64,000 nt of DNA, taken from NCBI GenBank assembly GCA_027459525.1, contig DAIDIC010000210.1, forward strand, positions 36,455 through 100,454, read 5' to 3'. This DNA comes from JAJYBV01 sp021812265. Lineage in GTDB: Bacteria > Chloroflexota > Ktedonobacteria > Ktedonobacterales > JACDGC01. The translations under genes and the position numbers were made by a program. Shown piece by piece: positions 44,845 through 53,790 of this stretch; the stretch's first letter is position 1; every line of letters starts with the position of its first letter. The notes beneath the pieces are model-generated. The model was not told the DNA's origin and searched no databases. It saw nothing but the letters and a program-made list of their open reading frames with translations.

Positions 44845-45861
44845 ATGCCATCGATTGCTGAACTCGGTGAGTTTGGGCTTATCAAACAACTGAGCAAGCG
44901 CGTTAAAGCGTCGCCGCACGTTCTGAAAGGAATTGGGGATGACGCAGCGGTTATTGCAAATATGCCAGATTGTGTGATACTTGCAACATGTGACGCACAA
45001 GCGCAGGATATTCATTTTCGGTTGGAGAAAATAGATCCTGTCAATCTGGGGTGGCGGGCAATGGCCGTAAATATCAGCGATATTGCCGCAATGGGCGGCA
45101 AACCTTGGTTTGCGCTGATTTCATTATTGGCTCCGGCAGAAACAGACGTTGCGTTGCTGGATAACATCTATATTGGGCTGCAGGCGTGCGCTGAAACGTA
45201 TGGGGCGGCAATTGCCGGCGGCAATGTTTCGCGCATCCCCAATAGCTTGATTATTGATATTACGCTCGTGGGGATGGCGGACGCCGGCGCGCTTTTACTG
45301 CGATCCGGCGCAAAAGCCGGTGACAGTATTTGCGTAACCGGTACGGTGGGTCTTTCTGCAATAGGCAGATATCTGCAAGATCATCCAAGCGAGGCAGCCA
45401 ATATACCGGAAGAAATGGCGCAGAAAGCGATTTTAGCGCACCATAAGCCTATACCAAGGGTAGCGGCAGGGCAATGGCTTGCAGCGCATAAGGCAACTTC
45501 GGCAATAGATATCAGCGATGGTTTCGCTTCGGATATACGGCATATCTGCGAAGCAAGCCATGTTGGAGCGCTGATAGAAGCCAAGCAGCTGCCAATATCG
45601 GCAGAGATGGCGTATATTGCGAATATGCTTCAGATTTCGGCAGACGAATTTGCGCTTTCCGGCGGGGAAGACTATGAGCTGCTGTTTACTCTTCCTGCGG
45701 AAGAAACTGAAACAGCGCTGAAAAGTCTGTCGGTCGCTGCCGATGTGCCTGTGACCAAAATTGGGGTAATTACCGAAAAGACAGATATTTTGGTTGTGAA
45801 TGACGGAAAGACGATCAAGTTGGATCGCTTAGGATGGGATCATCTTTCGGGTCAAAAATGA
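44845..45861 (+). CDS. thiL: Thiamine-monophosphate kinase ThiL
   Basis: This 338-residue enzyme phosphorylates thiamine monophosphate to the active diphosphate. Motifs: LGEFGLIKQL, KGIGDDAAV (metal and ATP Asp), MAVNISDIAAMGG, AGGNVSR, SAIDISDGFASDIRHI and SGGEDYELLFTLP. All acidic metal ligands of the PurM-like fold are visible. The ATG at 44845 is preferred; a GTG two codons upstream is also in frame. No other thiamine gene is nearby. It is followed by a PhoU-like gene after 16 bp. Confidence 0.93.
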   Translation: MPSIAELGEFGLIKQLSKRVKASPHVLKGIGDDAAVIANMPDCVILATCDAQAQDIHFRLEKIDPVNLGWRAMAVNISDIAAMGGKPWFALISLLAPAETDVALLDNIYIGLQACAETYGAAIAGGNVSRIPNSLIIDITLVGMADAGALLLRSGAKAGDSICVTGTVGLSAIGRYLQDHPSEAANIPEEMAQKAILAHHKPIPRVAAGQWLAAHKATSAIDISDGFASDIRHICEASHVGALIEAKQLPISAEMAYIANMLQISADEFALSGGEDYELLFTLPAEETETALKSLSVAADVPVTKIGVITEKTDILVVNDGKTIKLDRLGWDHLSGQK

Positions 45862-45877
45862 TGAGGATTTCATAATC

Positions 45878-46549
45878 ATGTATGATGATACGGAACAGTG
45901 CAGCGCCAGTATACGCGCGCTGGAAAATAATATAATTGACCTTGGCGTTTTTGCTGAAGAATCATTTAAGAACGCAATATCACTGCTGTTTACCCGCGAT
46001 TGGAGCAGCGCATATACAATTTTTTCGCTGGAGCCGGATGTTTCGCCGGTTACTCTTGTAAGCGAAGCAGTGGCAATTAACCGGAAATGGGCGTTGCCGC
46101 AAGATACGTTGAATATTGTGCTTTCCCTGCATCAGGTTGCGCTGGAGTATGATTTCATTCTTAAATCCATTCAGCGTATTGCAGAGATGGCAAATAGACT
46201 TGACACCGACGCAGATGAATTTTTTCAAAAAAATATGGCGGCCCAACAGGCATTTTTCCGCATTATACAGTCGGCGTATTATCAGCTTCGCGGCTGTTTT
46301 ATTGCTTTAACCCTTAAAGAAACCGATATTATTAACAGCGTTATTCAGCAGGACGCAGTTTTAGACGGCGCATATTTTACCGCGCAAACCGAGCTGCAAA
46401 ATATGCTGAAAGAACAGATTTCTTTAACATTGCCAATAAGCGCCTATTCCATTATCATTACTGATATTGAAGATATCGGTAATCATATAACCAGAATTTG
46501 CCAAGCAATGCTATTCAGTCAAGAAGAATTGCGATTTCATGCCATTTAA
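45878..46549 (+). CDS. PhoU-like phosphate regulator
   Basis: This 223-residue, all-helical protein has two PhoU-type three-helix repeats. The first opens IRALENNIIDLGVFAEESFKNA and includes LFTRDWSSA. The second ends with DIEDIGNHITRICQAMLF, equivalent to the family's ER(I/V)GDHAxNI motif, although some metal-binding acids are changed. PhoU proteins modulate phosphate uptake through PstSCAB and PhoR, but neither is near. Its last 39 bp overlap the end of the convergent DUF402 gene. Confidence 0.8.
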   Translation: MYDDTEQCSASIRALENNIIDLGVFAEESFKNAISLLFTRDWSSAYTIFSLEPDVSPVTLVSEAVAINRKWALPQDTLNIVLSLHQVALEYDFILKSIQRIAEMANRLDTDADEFFQKNMAAQQAFFRIIQSAYYQLRGCFIALTLKETDIINSVIQQDAVLDGAYFTAQTELQNMLKEQISLTLPISAYSIIITDIEDIGNHITRICQAMLFSQEELRFHAI

Positions 46550-47005
46550 CTCCAAAAATGGCCCTTTTCGCGCATGAATCCATTCCTGCGCGGTTTGCGC
46601 TCCCCTGCGCGCTGCTTCTTTGCCTGCAGCGTCCAGATCTTGTGCGGTGGCAAGCTCATCTTCATCCAGCAGCAGTATAGCGCCGCTTGGCGCTACCCAA
46701 ATATCCAAATATAAATCGGTCCATCGAATGCTGTCATCATAAAATTCTGCCGGATTGCTGATGTTGCAATACCAGCCTTTTAACATCCCCGTTTGCATCG
46801 ATTCAACCCGCAAAATATTAAAGCGCTGCGCCGCATAAAAATATTCGGTAAAAATATCTCCTTTTGCAAAAACCGTATACCCCAATTCCTTGTCATCGCC
46901 TTGAAATATTGCTGTAATAACGCGCAATGTTGCCGTTTCCGCAAGTAACTCACCGCTATACTCAAACGCTAATGTTCCCGATGGATGATATTTTTGAATT
47001 TGCAT
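46511..47005 (-). CDS. DUF402 domain protein (possible nucleoside diphosphatase)
   Basis: This 164-residue protein has the DUF402 pattern. GWYCNISNPAEF and RWTDLYLDIWVAP lead into LLLDEDELATAQ, an acid cluster that holds divalent metals in characterised members. Related proteins hydrolyse nucleoside di- or triphosphates, or resemble the FomD hydrolase. I start at 47005, where CCGGAGACT stands before the ATG. The 3' end overlaps phoU tail to tail by 39 bp. Confidence 0.8.
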   Translation of the reverse strand: MQIQKYHPSGTLAFEYSGELLAETATLRVITAIFQGDDKELGYTVFAKGDIFTEYFYAAQRFNILRVESMQTGMLKGWYCNISNPAEFYDDSIRWTDLYLDIWVAPSGAILLLDEDELATAQDLDAAGKEAARRGAQTAQEWIHARKGPFLELNGMKSQFFLTE

Positions 47006-47277
47006 AGTCTCCGGTCCTTTTATTACAGAATATGGCTTTGTCAGGCTTATAGGATCTTGCAAAACATGGCAAAAGTCCTATATACTTCAGGCTTATCAAC
47101 ACTTTCGTTATACATTTACTATGATTGCAGCAACAGAACGGAATATAAGTACTGTATATATTATTATTACACAATATGCGGAATTATACCATTTTCAGAA
47201 AATGGCAACGAAACAAAATGTATGTTTTTTTAACGTTACATTGTAATCCGCGCTATTTCGTTTCTGTGATTTATCCT

Positions 47278-47416
47278 TAGGACTTTCGCGTGAAAGAGAA
47301 GCGCATGGTTCTCATATCTGAAACCAAAGGGAGGTCTGGGGGGACACCCCAGAACCCTGTACAAAGGGCAGCGCCCTTGTACATCCCCAATTTTCTATGC
47401 TGAAGCGAAAGGCCTG
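47278..47416 (+). repeat. MITE-like palindromic element, copy 4
   Basis: This 139-bp copy lies between the DUF402 and NTP pyrophosphatase genes. The ends are TAGGACTTTCGC and GCGAAAGGCCTG. The hairpin CTGGGGGG/CCCCAG and a shortened core palindrome are visible. It has an exact 5-bp duplication: ATCCT at 47273-47277 and 47417-47421. Confidence 0.88.
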
Positions 47417-47561
47417 ATCCTATTTTAAACGGAACATATGCTTTTGCCAAACCGCAGCGCATATACTCCTTCATTGCCAAAGAAGATATTTGTGCGCTGT
47501 TACGCTGTATTTTGCAAAAGATAGCGTAATACTGGCGCTGGTTCCCATAAGGAAATGCTCT

Positions 47562-47954
47562 ATGAAAGATAAATGGAAAGAATTATTTGCTTTGCAGCAA
47601 AAACTAGCTGATATGTATGCAAAAGTTCGGCCAACACCGTTTTATACGCAAGATCCTATTTTAAGGTGCCCTGTTTGGACACGCTCTATTACACACGAGG
47701 CGTGCGAGTTGGAAGATGAACTAAATTGGAAGCCTTGGAAAAATCCCGTAGATTTGCAGCAAAACCGCGCGCATCGCTTAGAAGAAACCGCTGATATTCT
47801 GCATTTTTTTCTTCAGTTATGCATCGATCAGGGATTTAGCGCCGAAGAAGTGTTTGACGCATATGTGTTCAAGCGTGATGAAAATATTCGGCGGCAGATG
47901 GAAAACCCGCTCTATAAATATCCAAAATTGAAACAGCCGGATGATGAATTATAG
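47562..47954 (+). CDS. All-alpha NTP pyrophosphatase (dimeric dUTPase / MazG-like)
   Basis: This 130-residue all-helical protein has the metal-binding pattern of the MazG/dimeric dUTPase superfamily: THEACELEDEL (ExxxE region) and RLEETADILHFFLQL (EExxD). WKPWK between them matches the substrate-lid region of dUTPase-type members. It probably hydrolyses a (d)NTP to the monophosphate as a house-cleaning enzyme. AAGGAAATG lies before the ATG at 47562. No operon partner is evident: the next gene starts 187 bp on, and the gap shows no clear signal. Confidence 0.82.
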   Translation: MKDKWKELFALQQKLADMYAKVRPTPFYTQDPILRCPVWTRSITHEACELEDELNWKPWKNPVDLQQNRAHRLEETADILHFFLQLCIDQGFSAEEVFDAYVFKRDENIRRQMENPLYKYPKLKQPDDEL

Positions 47955-48141
47955 CCTGGTTGGCCTATAAAGGCCATAAATATCTATACATTTGCGCCGA
48001 GATGTATAGTATTGTAAAAACATAATGTACAGTTTATGTCTTTTAGGTGTATTGCAAGATATTGGCGCCAAAAATGCTACATAAACTTGAATGCTCTTAT
48101 TTTAGATATGTTTTTAACGCTAAACCAAAGCTGACGTGCAT

Positions 48142-49320
48142 ATGATAAACAAACACATTGACCGGCTGCAAAAATTATCGGCGCAGCTTATTAGTTATCA
48201 AACCACCGCAGATCGCCCAGATGAAATAGCAAAATGCTTACATTGGGTAAGTAACTACATCAGCGCGCATGTGCCTTCTGCCCATATTATTGAGTTGGAA
48301 TCGCAAGGAAAAAAATCCTTGTTTATTACCCACGCAACATTGCAGCCAAAAATTATTTTTTGCGCGCATTTAGATGTTGTTGCCACGCATAACCCCAACC
48401 TGTTTACCGCAGTGTGTGAGCCAAACGGCCGATTAGTTGGCCGAGGAGCGGCAGATATGAAAGGCCCTGCCGCGGCGCTGCTGGATATTTTTGTGGAGGA
48501 AGCGAATCCCGACATTGGGTTGCTGTTTACTGCAGATGAAGAAGTCGGCGGAGAAAATGGCGCAAAATATTTTTTAAAAATTATCGATTGGCAGCCAGAA
48601 GTAGTTATTTTGCCCGACGGCGGAGCCAATATGCGATTAATTACCGAACAAAAAGGCATTTTACGCATTCAGTTAGACGCCACCGGGCAATCTGCCCATA
48701 GCGCGCGCCCTTGGCTGGGAGATAACGCCATTTTACGGCTTTCGCGCGCATATGAAGCGCTGCTGCGCAAATACCCCATTCCCATGTACGAAGATGATTG
48801 GCGCGTTTCTATCACACTCACACAAATAAACGGCGGCTCTGCCCCCAATGTTGTGCCGCTTGCCGCAATCGGCACGCTGGATATTCGCTATCCATTTACT
48901 TCTCAAGAAGCCGCCATGAAACTATATCAATCCGTTTGCGCTATTGTAAAGCGCTTCCAAGTTACCCCTACTCTTGTTTCATACGCCGGCGGCTTTGCGC
49001 TGGATATTTTTGCGTCCGCTGTGGATGTATTCCAAAATATTGCCGAACGTACCCTAGGAGCCAAGCTGCCCCTTTCCCGTGAAGCCGGCGCTTCCGACGC
49101 GCGCTTTTTTTCGGAGAGAAATATTGCTTCACTGATGTATCAGCCTGTTTGTGGCGGCTGGCACACCGAATATGAATGGGTAGATATGCAAAGTTTATAT
49201 CAGTTTCACCAGTTAACCAGCCAATTTACTGCCGCTTATTCCGATTTTTCCAACAGCGCTTTAGATATCTGTTCCGGCAGTTACAGCGATACGGCAGATA
49301 TCGCTATAAAAGAGGCCTGA
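48142..49320 (+). CDS. M20 family metallopeptidase or deacylase (ArgE/DapE type)
   Basis: This 392-residue di-zinc amidohydrolase shows CAHLDVV (first zinc His and the Asp), GRGAADMKGP (bridging Asp), TADEEVGG (catalytic Glu pair), the dimerisation-domain start GQSAHSARPWLGDNA and the late GASDARFF. These are the M20 signatures. Substrates in the family include N-acetylornithine, succinyl-diaminopimelate and dipeptides, and the exact one cannot be told. The ATG at 48142 is preferred over the GTG two codons earlier. Confidence 0.88.
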   Translation: MINKHIDRLQKLSAQLISYQTTADRPDEIAKCLHWVSNYISAHVPSAHIIELESQGKKSLFITHATLQPKIIFCAHLDVVATHNPNLFTAVCEPNGRLVGRGAADMKGPAAALLDIFVEEANPDIGLLFTADEEVGGENGAKYFLKIIDWQPEVVILPDGGANMRLITEQKGILRIQLDATGQSAHSARPWLGDNAILRLSRAYEALLRKYPIPMYEDDWRVSITLTQINGGSAPNVVPLAAIGTLDIRYPFTSQEAAMKLYQSVCAIVKRFQVTPTLVSYAGGFALDIFASAVDVFQNIAERTLGAKLPLSREAGASDARFFSERNIASLMYQPVCGGWHTEYEWVDMQSLYQFHQLTSQFTAAYSDFSNSALDICSGSYSDTADIAIKEA

Positions 49321-49548
49321 TTAGCCTGCTAATCGTATGCCTTAGTCCCATTGGCAAATGGTTAATAGTCATATATAGTAATCGGGATAACATATTTTCA
49401 TTATGTTCCACACCGGTGTGTTTTTGTGCGTATATCATCTGTTTTCTGTATCTGCATATAAATATTGCCGCCGGCGCGGCGCATGCTATGCCTGAATAAT
49501 CTTCCGCTGCGTCACGTTTCCCGGGATGGATAAAAAGGAATAATTGAT

Positions 49549-50922
49549 ATGAATTTGCCTCACAATAGCGCAGATTATCCGCAGCGCAGCTTATCACAAG
49601 CGCGCTATCGCTGGATTTTAACTATTTTGGTATTAAGCATTGTAATTTTTCGCGGCGTCGTTTCGCAACAGGCGCTTTTTCAGCAGGCGCTCGCCGGAAT
49701 AGAACCGGCGCAAAAAGTGAAATTGCCGATTGTGCCAACACAAACAGGCGCTGCAACCCATCAAATTACTCCGGCTGAATATGCGGCGTTAATTGTTAAT
49801 TCATTATCCACACCCGATAAAATCAGCCAAATGATCATGATTAAGCTGATCGGACCAACATATTCCACTGATGAAATTCAGATGATCCAACAATATCATG
49901 TCGGCGCTGTTATTGCCTTTGGCGACGCAATACAGTCGCCGCAACAGGTCATCAGTTTAACTTCGTCTTTGCAAAAAGATGCGTATTTGCCGCTGTTTAT
50001 TGCTACAGACCAAGAGGGAGGATATGCGGTAAATCGGCTGGGGCCGCTAGTGGGATACCGCCCCGGCGCGCCGCAAATGGGCGCCGCCGACAGCGCAACA
50101 GTGGCTTACAACGACGGGAAACAAACGCTGCAAGATTTTTTGCGGTTTGGCTTTAATTTTAATTTGGCTCCGGTGGTAGATATTCAAGAACCGGGTATCA
50201 ATAATCCCCAGCTTATCGGAAGACTTTTTTCGGGAAATATTACCGTAATTACGCAGATGGCCAACAGTTATTTGGAAGGTTTACAAAGCAGCAATACGGT
50301 TATAGGCGTGTTAAAGCATTTTCCGGGGCTTGGCTCTTCCGCCACAGATCCTCATCTTGGCTTGCCGGTAGTATATAAATCTGAGCCAGAACTATACGCC
50401 AATGAATTTTTGCCGTATCGCAATTTAATTGCGCTGGGCAATGTTCACGCCATCATGGTCACGCATGAAATGCTGCCCGAAATAGACGCAAAATATCCCG
50501 CTTCATTGTCACAAAAAATTATTACCGGCTTATTGCGGAATATACTCGGTTTTCAGGGATTAATAGTTACCGACAGCTTAGATATGTCGGCGATCGCCGC
50601 GCAATACCCAATCGATCAGGCAGCTTTGCTGGCGGCAGAAGCAGGCGCCGATGTGCTGATGGGGCCGCATACTCCAGACCAAGTGCAGCAGATTATTAAT
50701 ACTTTTACCAATGCGCTTCATACCGGCGCCTTAACAATGCAGCAAATAGACAACGCCGATATTCGCATCATCACGCAGAAAATTGAAATGGGCCTTATTC
50801 CGCTGCCAAAAGAACAAACGCCAAACAGCTCGCCGTCATCCACACCGGCTCCATCACCCACACAAACACCCGGCTCTTTAGTCGGCAACGTCATGCTGGT
50901 GAAAAATCCATTTGAAGCATAA
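49549..50922 (+). CDS. nagZ: Glycoside hydrolase family 3, beta-N-acetylhexosaminidase (NagZ-like), membrane-anchored
   Basis: This 457-residue protein has an N-terminal membrane anchor (about 22-39) and a GH3 barrel. DQEGGYAVNRLGP opens the active site. KHFPGLGSSATDPHLGLPV is the NagZ loop with the Asp-His dyad, and GLIVTDSLDM carries the nucleophile Asp. A Pro/Ser/Thr tail ends the protein. It should work outside the membrane on peptidoglycan fragments, removing GlcNAc, unlike the cytoplasmic enterobacterial enzyme. AAGGAAT lies before the ATG. Confidence 0.9.
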   Translation: MNLPHNSADYPQRSLSQARYRWILTILVLSIVIFRGVVSQQALFQQALAGIEPAQKVKLPIVPTQTGAATHQITPAEYAALIVNSLSTPDKISQMIMIKLIGPTYSTDEIQMIQQYHVGAVIAFGDAIQSPQQVISLTSSLQKDAYLPLFIATDQEGGYAVNRLGPLVGYRPGAPQMGAADSATVAYNDGKQTLQDFLRFGFNFNLAPVVDIQEPGINNPQLIGRLFSGNITVITQMANSYLEGLQSSNTVIGVLKHFPGLGSSATDPHLGLPVVYKSEPELYANEFLPYRNLIALGNVHAIMVTHEMLPEIDAKYPASLSQKIITGLLRNILGFQGLIVTDSLDMSAIAAQYPIDQAALLAAEAGADVLMGPHTPDQVQQIINTFTNALHTGALTMQQIDNADIRIITQKIEMGLIPLPKEQTPNSSPSSTPAPSPTQTPGSLVGNVMLVKNPFEA

Positions 50923-51122
50923 ACGGAAGAACGGAAGATAGCAGCCTTGTAAACCAGAAATGATACACGGATCCGCTTACACAATTGCTTATCAGGCTCA
51001 TCAGGAACAGCCGATGGGAAACAACGCCGCGAATCTTTTTTATGAAGTGTAACTTGGCGTAAGAACTATGGTGGGTGTGATATCTTGGCGATTGCCGGTA
51101 ATAAACGGGTGATAGCTACATT

Positions 51123-51152
51123 TTGGTAAGCGCTCTGCAAGCGTGTTATAAT
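51123..51152 (+). promoter_or_regulatory. Extended -10 promoter of the nuo operon
   Basis: TGTTATAAT (51144-51152) is a perfect extended -10. A weak -35-like TTGGTA (51123-51128) stands 18 bp upstream of the hexamer. The interval 50923-51122 shows nothing else. Transcription would start near 51159, giving a 330-nt leader. Confidence 0.65.
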
Positions 51153-51159
51153 GGAGACA

Positions 51160-51450
51160 GACAGTTCATTTTAAGGATCACGCGGGAAAAGTCCAAACGT
51201 GTATTGAAAGCAATTTCCAGCCTGAGTTTGGCGAGGGAACAGAGACTTAAACGCCGCGATCAATATTTTGGTTGCATCTCTCTACGCTTAGCCCGGATGG
51301 AGCAATGAATCAACAATGAGTTGGTTGTAAGCGCTGTTTCCGGCGTCAGCTTAGACGGAAACGTACAATTACGCTTGCGGAAAGAGCGTAAGGCTTCGGG
51401 AGCAATCTCCGGAAGCGGTTCTTTTATACGGCAAGCGCAACAACATGTGG
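51160..51450 (+). ncRNA. Long, structured leader before nuoA (candidate)
   Basis: About 290 nt with no convincing gene lie between the promoter and nuoA. Stems seen include GTTTCCG/CGGAAAC (about 51336-51362) and GCTTCGGGAG/CTCCGGAAGC (about 51392-51415, one mismatch, CAAT loop). The latter is followed by GGTTCTTTTATA, which could be an attenuator. No known riboswitch core was recognised. Confidence 0.35.
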
Positions 51451-51489
51451 TAATGCATGCATTACTATCTTTTTGGAGCAATTAATGCC

Positions 51490-51861
51490 ATGGTTGCATT
51501 GAATTATTTATATGTGGCCCTTTTTTTTATTGTAGGGGCAGGATTTGTACTGCTCGCAACCGGGGCTGCGCGGATTATAGCGGCGCTGCTGCTGAAAAAA
51601 CGCAAGGCGCCAGCGAAACGCCAAACATATGAATCGGGTGAAGTTACTATCGGCTCAGCGTGGGTGCAATATCCGCTGGCCTTTTATATTTTTGCTCTGT
51701 TGTTCGTGGCGTTTGATGTAGATATCGTATTTATCATTTCTTGGGCCGTTATCTTTCAAAACTTAGGCTGGTTCGGATTTGCGGAAATAACGTTCTTTAT
51801 TGTAGTGCTGGCTTTAGGTTTGATATACGCATGGCGTAAAGGAGTAACAAAATGGATTTAA
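51490..51861 (+). CDS. nuoA: NADH-quinone oxidoreductase subunit A
   Basis: This 123-residue, three-span membrane subunit of complex I has the family's loop KRQTYESGEVTIGSAWVQYP and the second-span motif FALLFVAFDVDIVFIISWAV (acidic residues in the quinone-channel region). The start is uncertain: ATG 51490 matches the family, but GGAG (51475-51478) is better spaced for ATG 51485, which opens a five-codon frame. An in-frame ATG at 51457 is a third choice. The end overlaps nuoC by 10 bp. Confidence 0.9.
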   Translation: MVALNYLYVALFFIVGAGFVLLATGAARIIAALLLKKRKAPAKRQTYESGEVTIGSAWVQYPLAFYIFALLFVAFDVDIVFIISWAVIFQNLGWFGFAEITFFIVVLALGLIYAWRKGVTKWI

Positions 51862-52619
51862 TTCCATCGATGCCTCTGCCCCCTACGCCGTCTTCGGCGC
51901 ATACCGGAACGGCGGCTAATCAGCAGGAACTCCGCGCAGTTCTTTCAACATTTGGCTCGCAAGCAACGATACCAATGGTTGTAAAAATGTTGCCCGGCGG
52001 CATTCCTTCACTGGAAGTCGCGGCAGAACATGTATATAACGTTGCGCTGTATTTGCGTGACCAGCTTCAGTTCGACTTGCTGACCTGTGTTTCCGGTGTG
52101 GATATGAAAACTCATTTAGAAGTTGCGTATCACCTGCGCGCTACATCCCAAAACTTGCTGATGCAGCTGAAAGCGAAGCTTCCCCCCAAAACAACAGTTA
52201 TCGACAGTTTGATTGGTGTATGGATTAGCGCAAATTGGCTGGAACGCGAAACATATGATATGTTTGGCGTCATTTTCAGCGGGCACCCCGATTTGCGGCG
52301 CATTCTGCTGGATGATATGTTCACAGGGTTTCCGCTGCGCAAAGACTTCCAAACTACGCCGGCAGTGCTGCACGATCGCGCTACTACACAAACAGAGCCG
52401 CAGCAAGCTGTTTCCGGCGACCAATTGCGCGGATTGGGCGCAAACCGATCAAACGCTAATGTGTTCAGCCAAGGGGATCAAGAACGGCTGCACCCAGGCA
52501 CGCCAACATTCGGCCATACCCAGTTTCATGGGCACAGTTTCCCAACCCAAACATGGAAACATACGCTGCAGCATGAACAGGAAGAGCAGCAAAAAGCTGC
52601 CGAAAAGAAAAAAGAGTGA
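51852..52619 (+). CDS. nuoC: NADH-quinone oxidoreductase subunit C
   Basis: This 255-residue peripheral-arm subunit of complex I has FDLLTCVSGVDM, LEVAYHLRATSQN and the signature NWLERETYDMFGVIFSGHPD with LRRILLDD and GFPLRKDF. The N-terminus (about 35 residues) and the Gln/His-rich C-terminal tail (about 70 residues) exceed the family core. It overlaps nuoA at the start and nuoD at the end (GTGA). nuoB, normally between nuoA and nuoC, is absent. Confidence 0.92.
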   Translation: MDLIPSMPLPPTPSSAHTGTAANQQELRAVLSTFGSQATIPMVVKMLPGGIPSLEVAAEHVYNVALYLRDQLQFDLLTCVSGVDMKTHLEVAYHLRATSQNLLMQLKAKLPPKTTVIDSLIGVWISANWLERETYDMFGVIFSGHPDLRRILLDDMFTGFPLRKDFQTTPAVLHDRATTQTEPQQAVSGDQLRGLGANRSNANVFSQGDQERLHPGTPTFGHTQFHGHSFPTQTWKHTLQHEQEEQQKAAEKKKE

Positions 52620-53776
52620 AAGTGACGCCGAATATGTCTACTGTCGATCAATCTCATACTTATAGTGAAGGAGCTGAAGGCTTTCGTACAGAAGAGATGA
52701 TTCTGAATATGGGGCCGCAACATCCTTCCACACATGGTGTGCTGCGTTTGGTTTTGCAGCTGGAAGGCGAAACGGTTACACACTGTACACCTGTTATCGG
52801 CTATTTACATCGCGGTATAGAAAAGATTTTAGAAAATCGCACATATATGGCCGGCATTCGCTATATGGATAACGCCGACTATCTTTCCCCTATGCTGAAT
52901 GAAACGGCTTACGCCGGCGCTGTGGAGCAGCTGATGGGCATAGAGCCGCCGCGCCGCGCTCAATATATCCGCCTGATTACAAATGAAATGCAGCGCATTA
53001 CAAGCCATTTGGTGGCTGTCGGCACCTACCTGCTGGACCTTGGAGCGTTTACTCCCGTATTATACGCCTTCCGCGATCGCGAAGGAGTTTTAGATTTATT
53101 TGAACAGCTTGGCGGCAGCAGATTTAACGTAAACTATATGCGCGTCGGCGGTGTACTGCACGATCTCCCCAGCGGCTGGCTCGGCCGGCTTGAAACGTGG
53201 CTCGACGCTTTTGAGAAATCTTGGAAAGAATTTGATGTGCTGATTACCGGCAATGAAATTTTTATGAAGCGAACCCAAGGCACCGGCTATATTTCTCCCG
53301 AACAGGCTGTTGCCTATGGCGTAACCGGCCCCATAGCGCGCGCGTCCGGTGTTAACTATGATCTGCGCGTGAATAATCCTTATGACGCATATCGCGAAAT
53401 CGCTGTGCGCCCGGTTATTCGCTATGACGGAGACGCTTTTGGCCGGTATATGGTCCGTTTGTATGAAATGAAAGAAAGTATCCGTCTGATTCGCGAAGCA
53501 ATGAGCAAACTGCCCGGCGGACCAATCTGCACGCGCACACCTATTGAACTGCGCCCGCCACGCGGCGAAACCTATTTCGCCGTCGAAAGCAGCAAAGGTG
53601 AGCAGGGAATCTATCTTATCAGCGATGGCTCCGAATACCCCTACCGGGCAAAGATGCGCGGACCGTCTTTCGTAAATTTGCAGATTGTGCCTGAACTGAT
53701 GCGCGGGCATAAAATGGGTGACGTAGTCGCCATACTCGGCAGCATCGATCTTGTGCTTGGCGAAGTCGATCGCTAA
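52616..53776 (+). CDS. nuoD: NADH-quinone oxidoreductase subunit D
   Basis: This 386-residue subunit D of complex I helps form the quinone pocket. Motifs: MGPQHPSTHGVLRLVL (quinone-site His), IGYLHRGIEKILE, RFNVNYMRVGG, and the C-terminal LGSIDLVLGEVDR, which resembles the hydrogenase-derived end without the metal cysteines. The GTG at 52616 overlaps the nuoC stop; an ATG at 52634 is the alternative. Confidence 0.95.
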   Translation: MKVTPNMSTVDQSHTYSEGAEGFRTEEMILNMGPQHPSTHGVLRLVLQLEGETVTHCTPVIGYLHRGIEKILENRTYMAGIRYMDNADYLSPMLNETAYAGAVEQLMGIEPPRRAQYIRLITNEMQRITSHLVAVGTYLLDLGAFTPVLYAFRDREGVLDLFEQLGGSRFNVNYMRVGGVLHDLPSGWLGRLETWLDAFEKSWKEFDVLITGNEIFMKRTQGTGYISPEQAVAYGVTGPIARASGVNYDLRVNNPYDAYREIAVRPVIRYDGDAFGRYMVRLYEMKESIRLIREAMSKLPGGPICTRTPIELRPPRGETYFAVESSKGEQGIYLISDGSEYPYRAKMRGPSFVNLQIVPELMRGHKMGDVVAILGSIDLVLGEVDR

Positions 53777-53790
53777 AGGAGAACGCAACC

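Noticed and set aside
44635..45015. Minus-strand frame covering the exonuclease-thiL junction
   Set aside because: It is antisense to the ThiL N-terminus, which carries clear family motifs.
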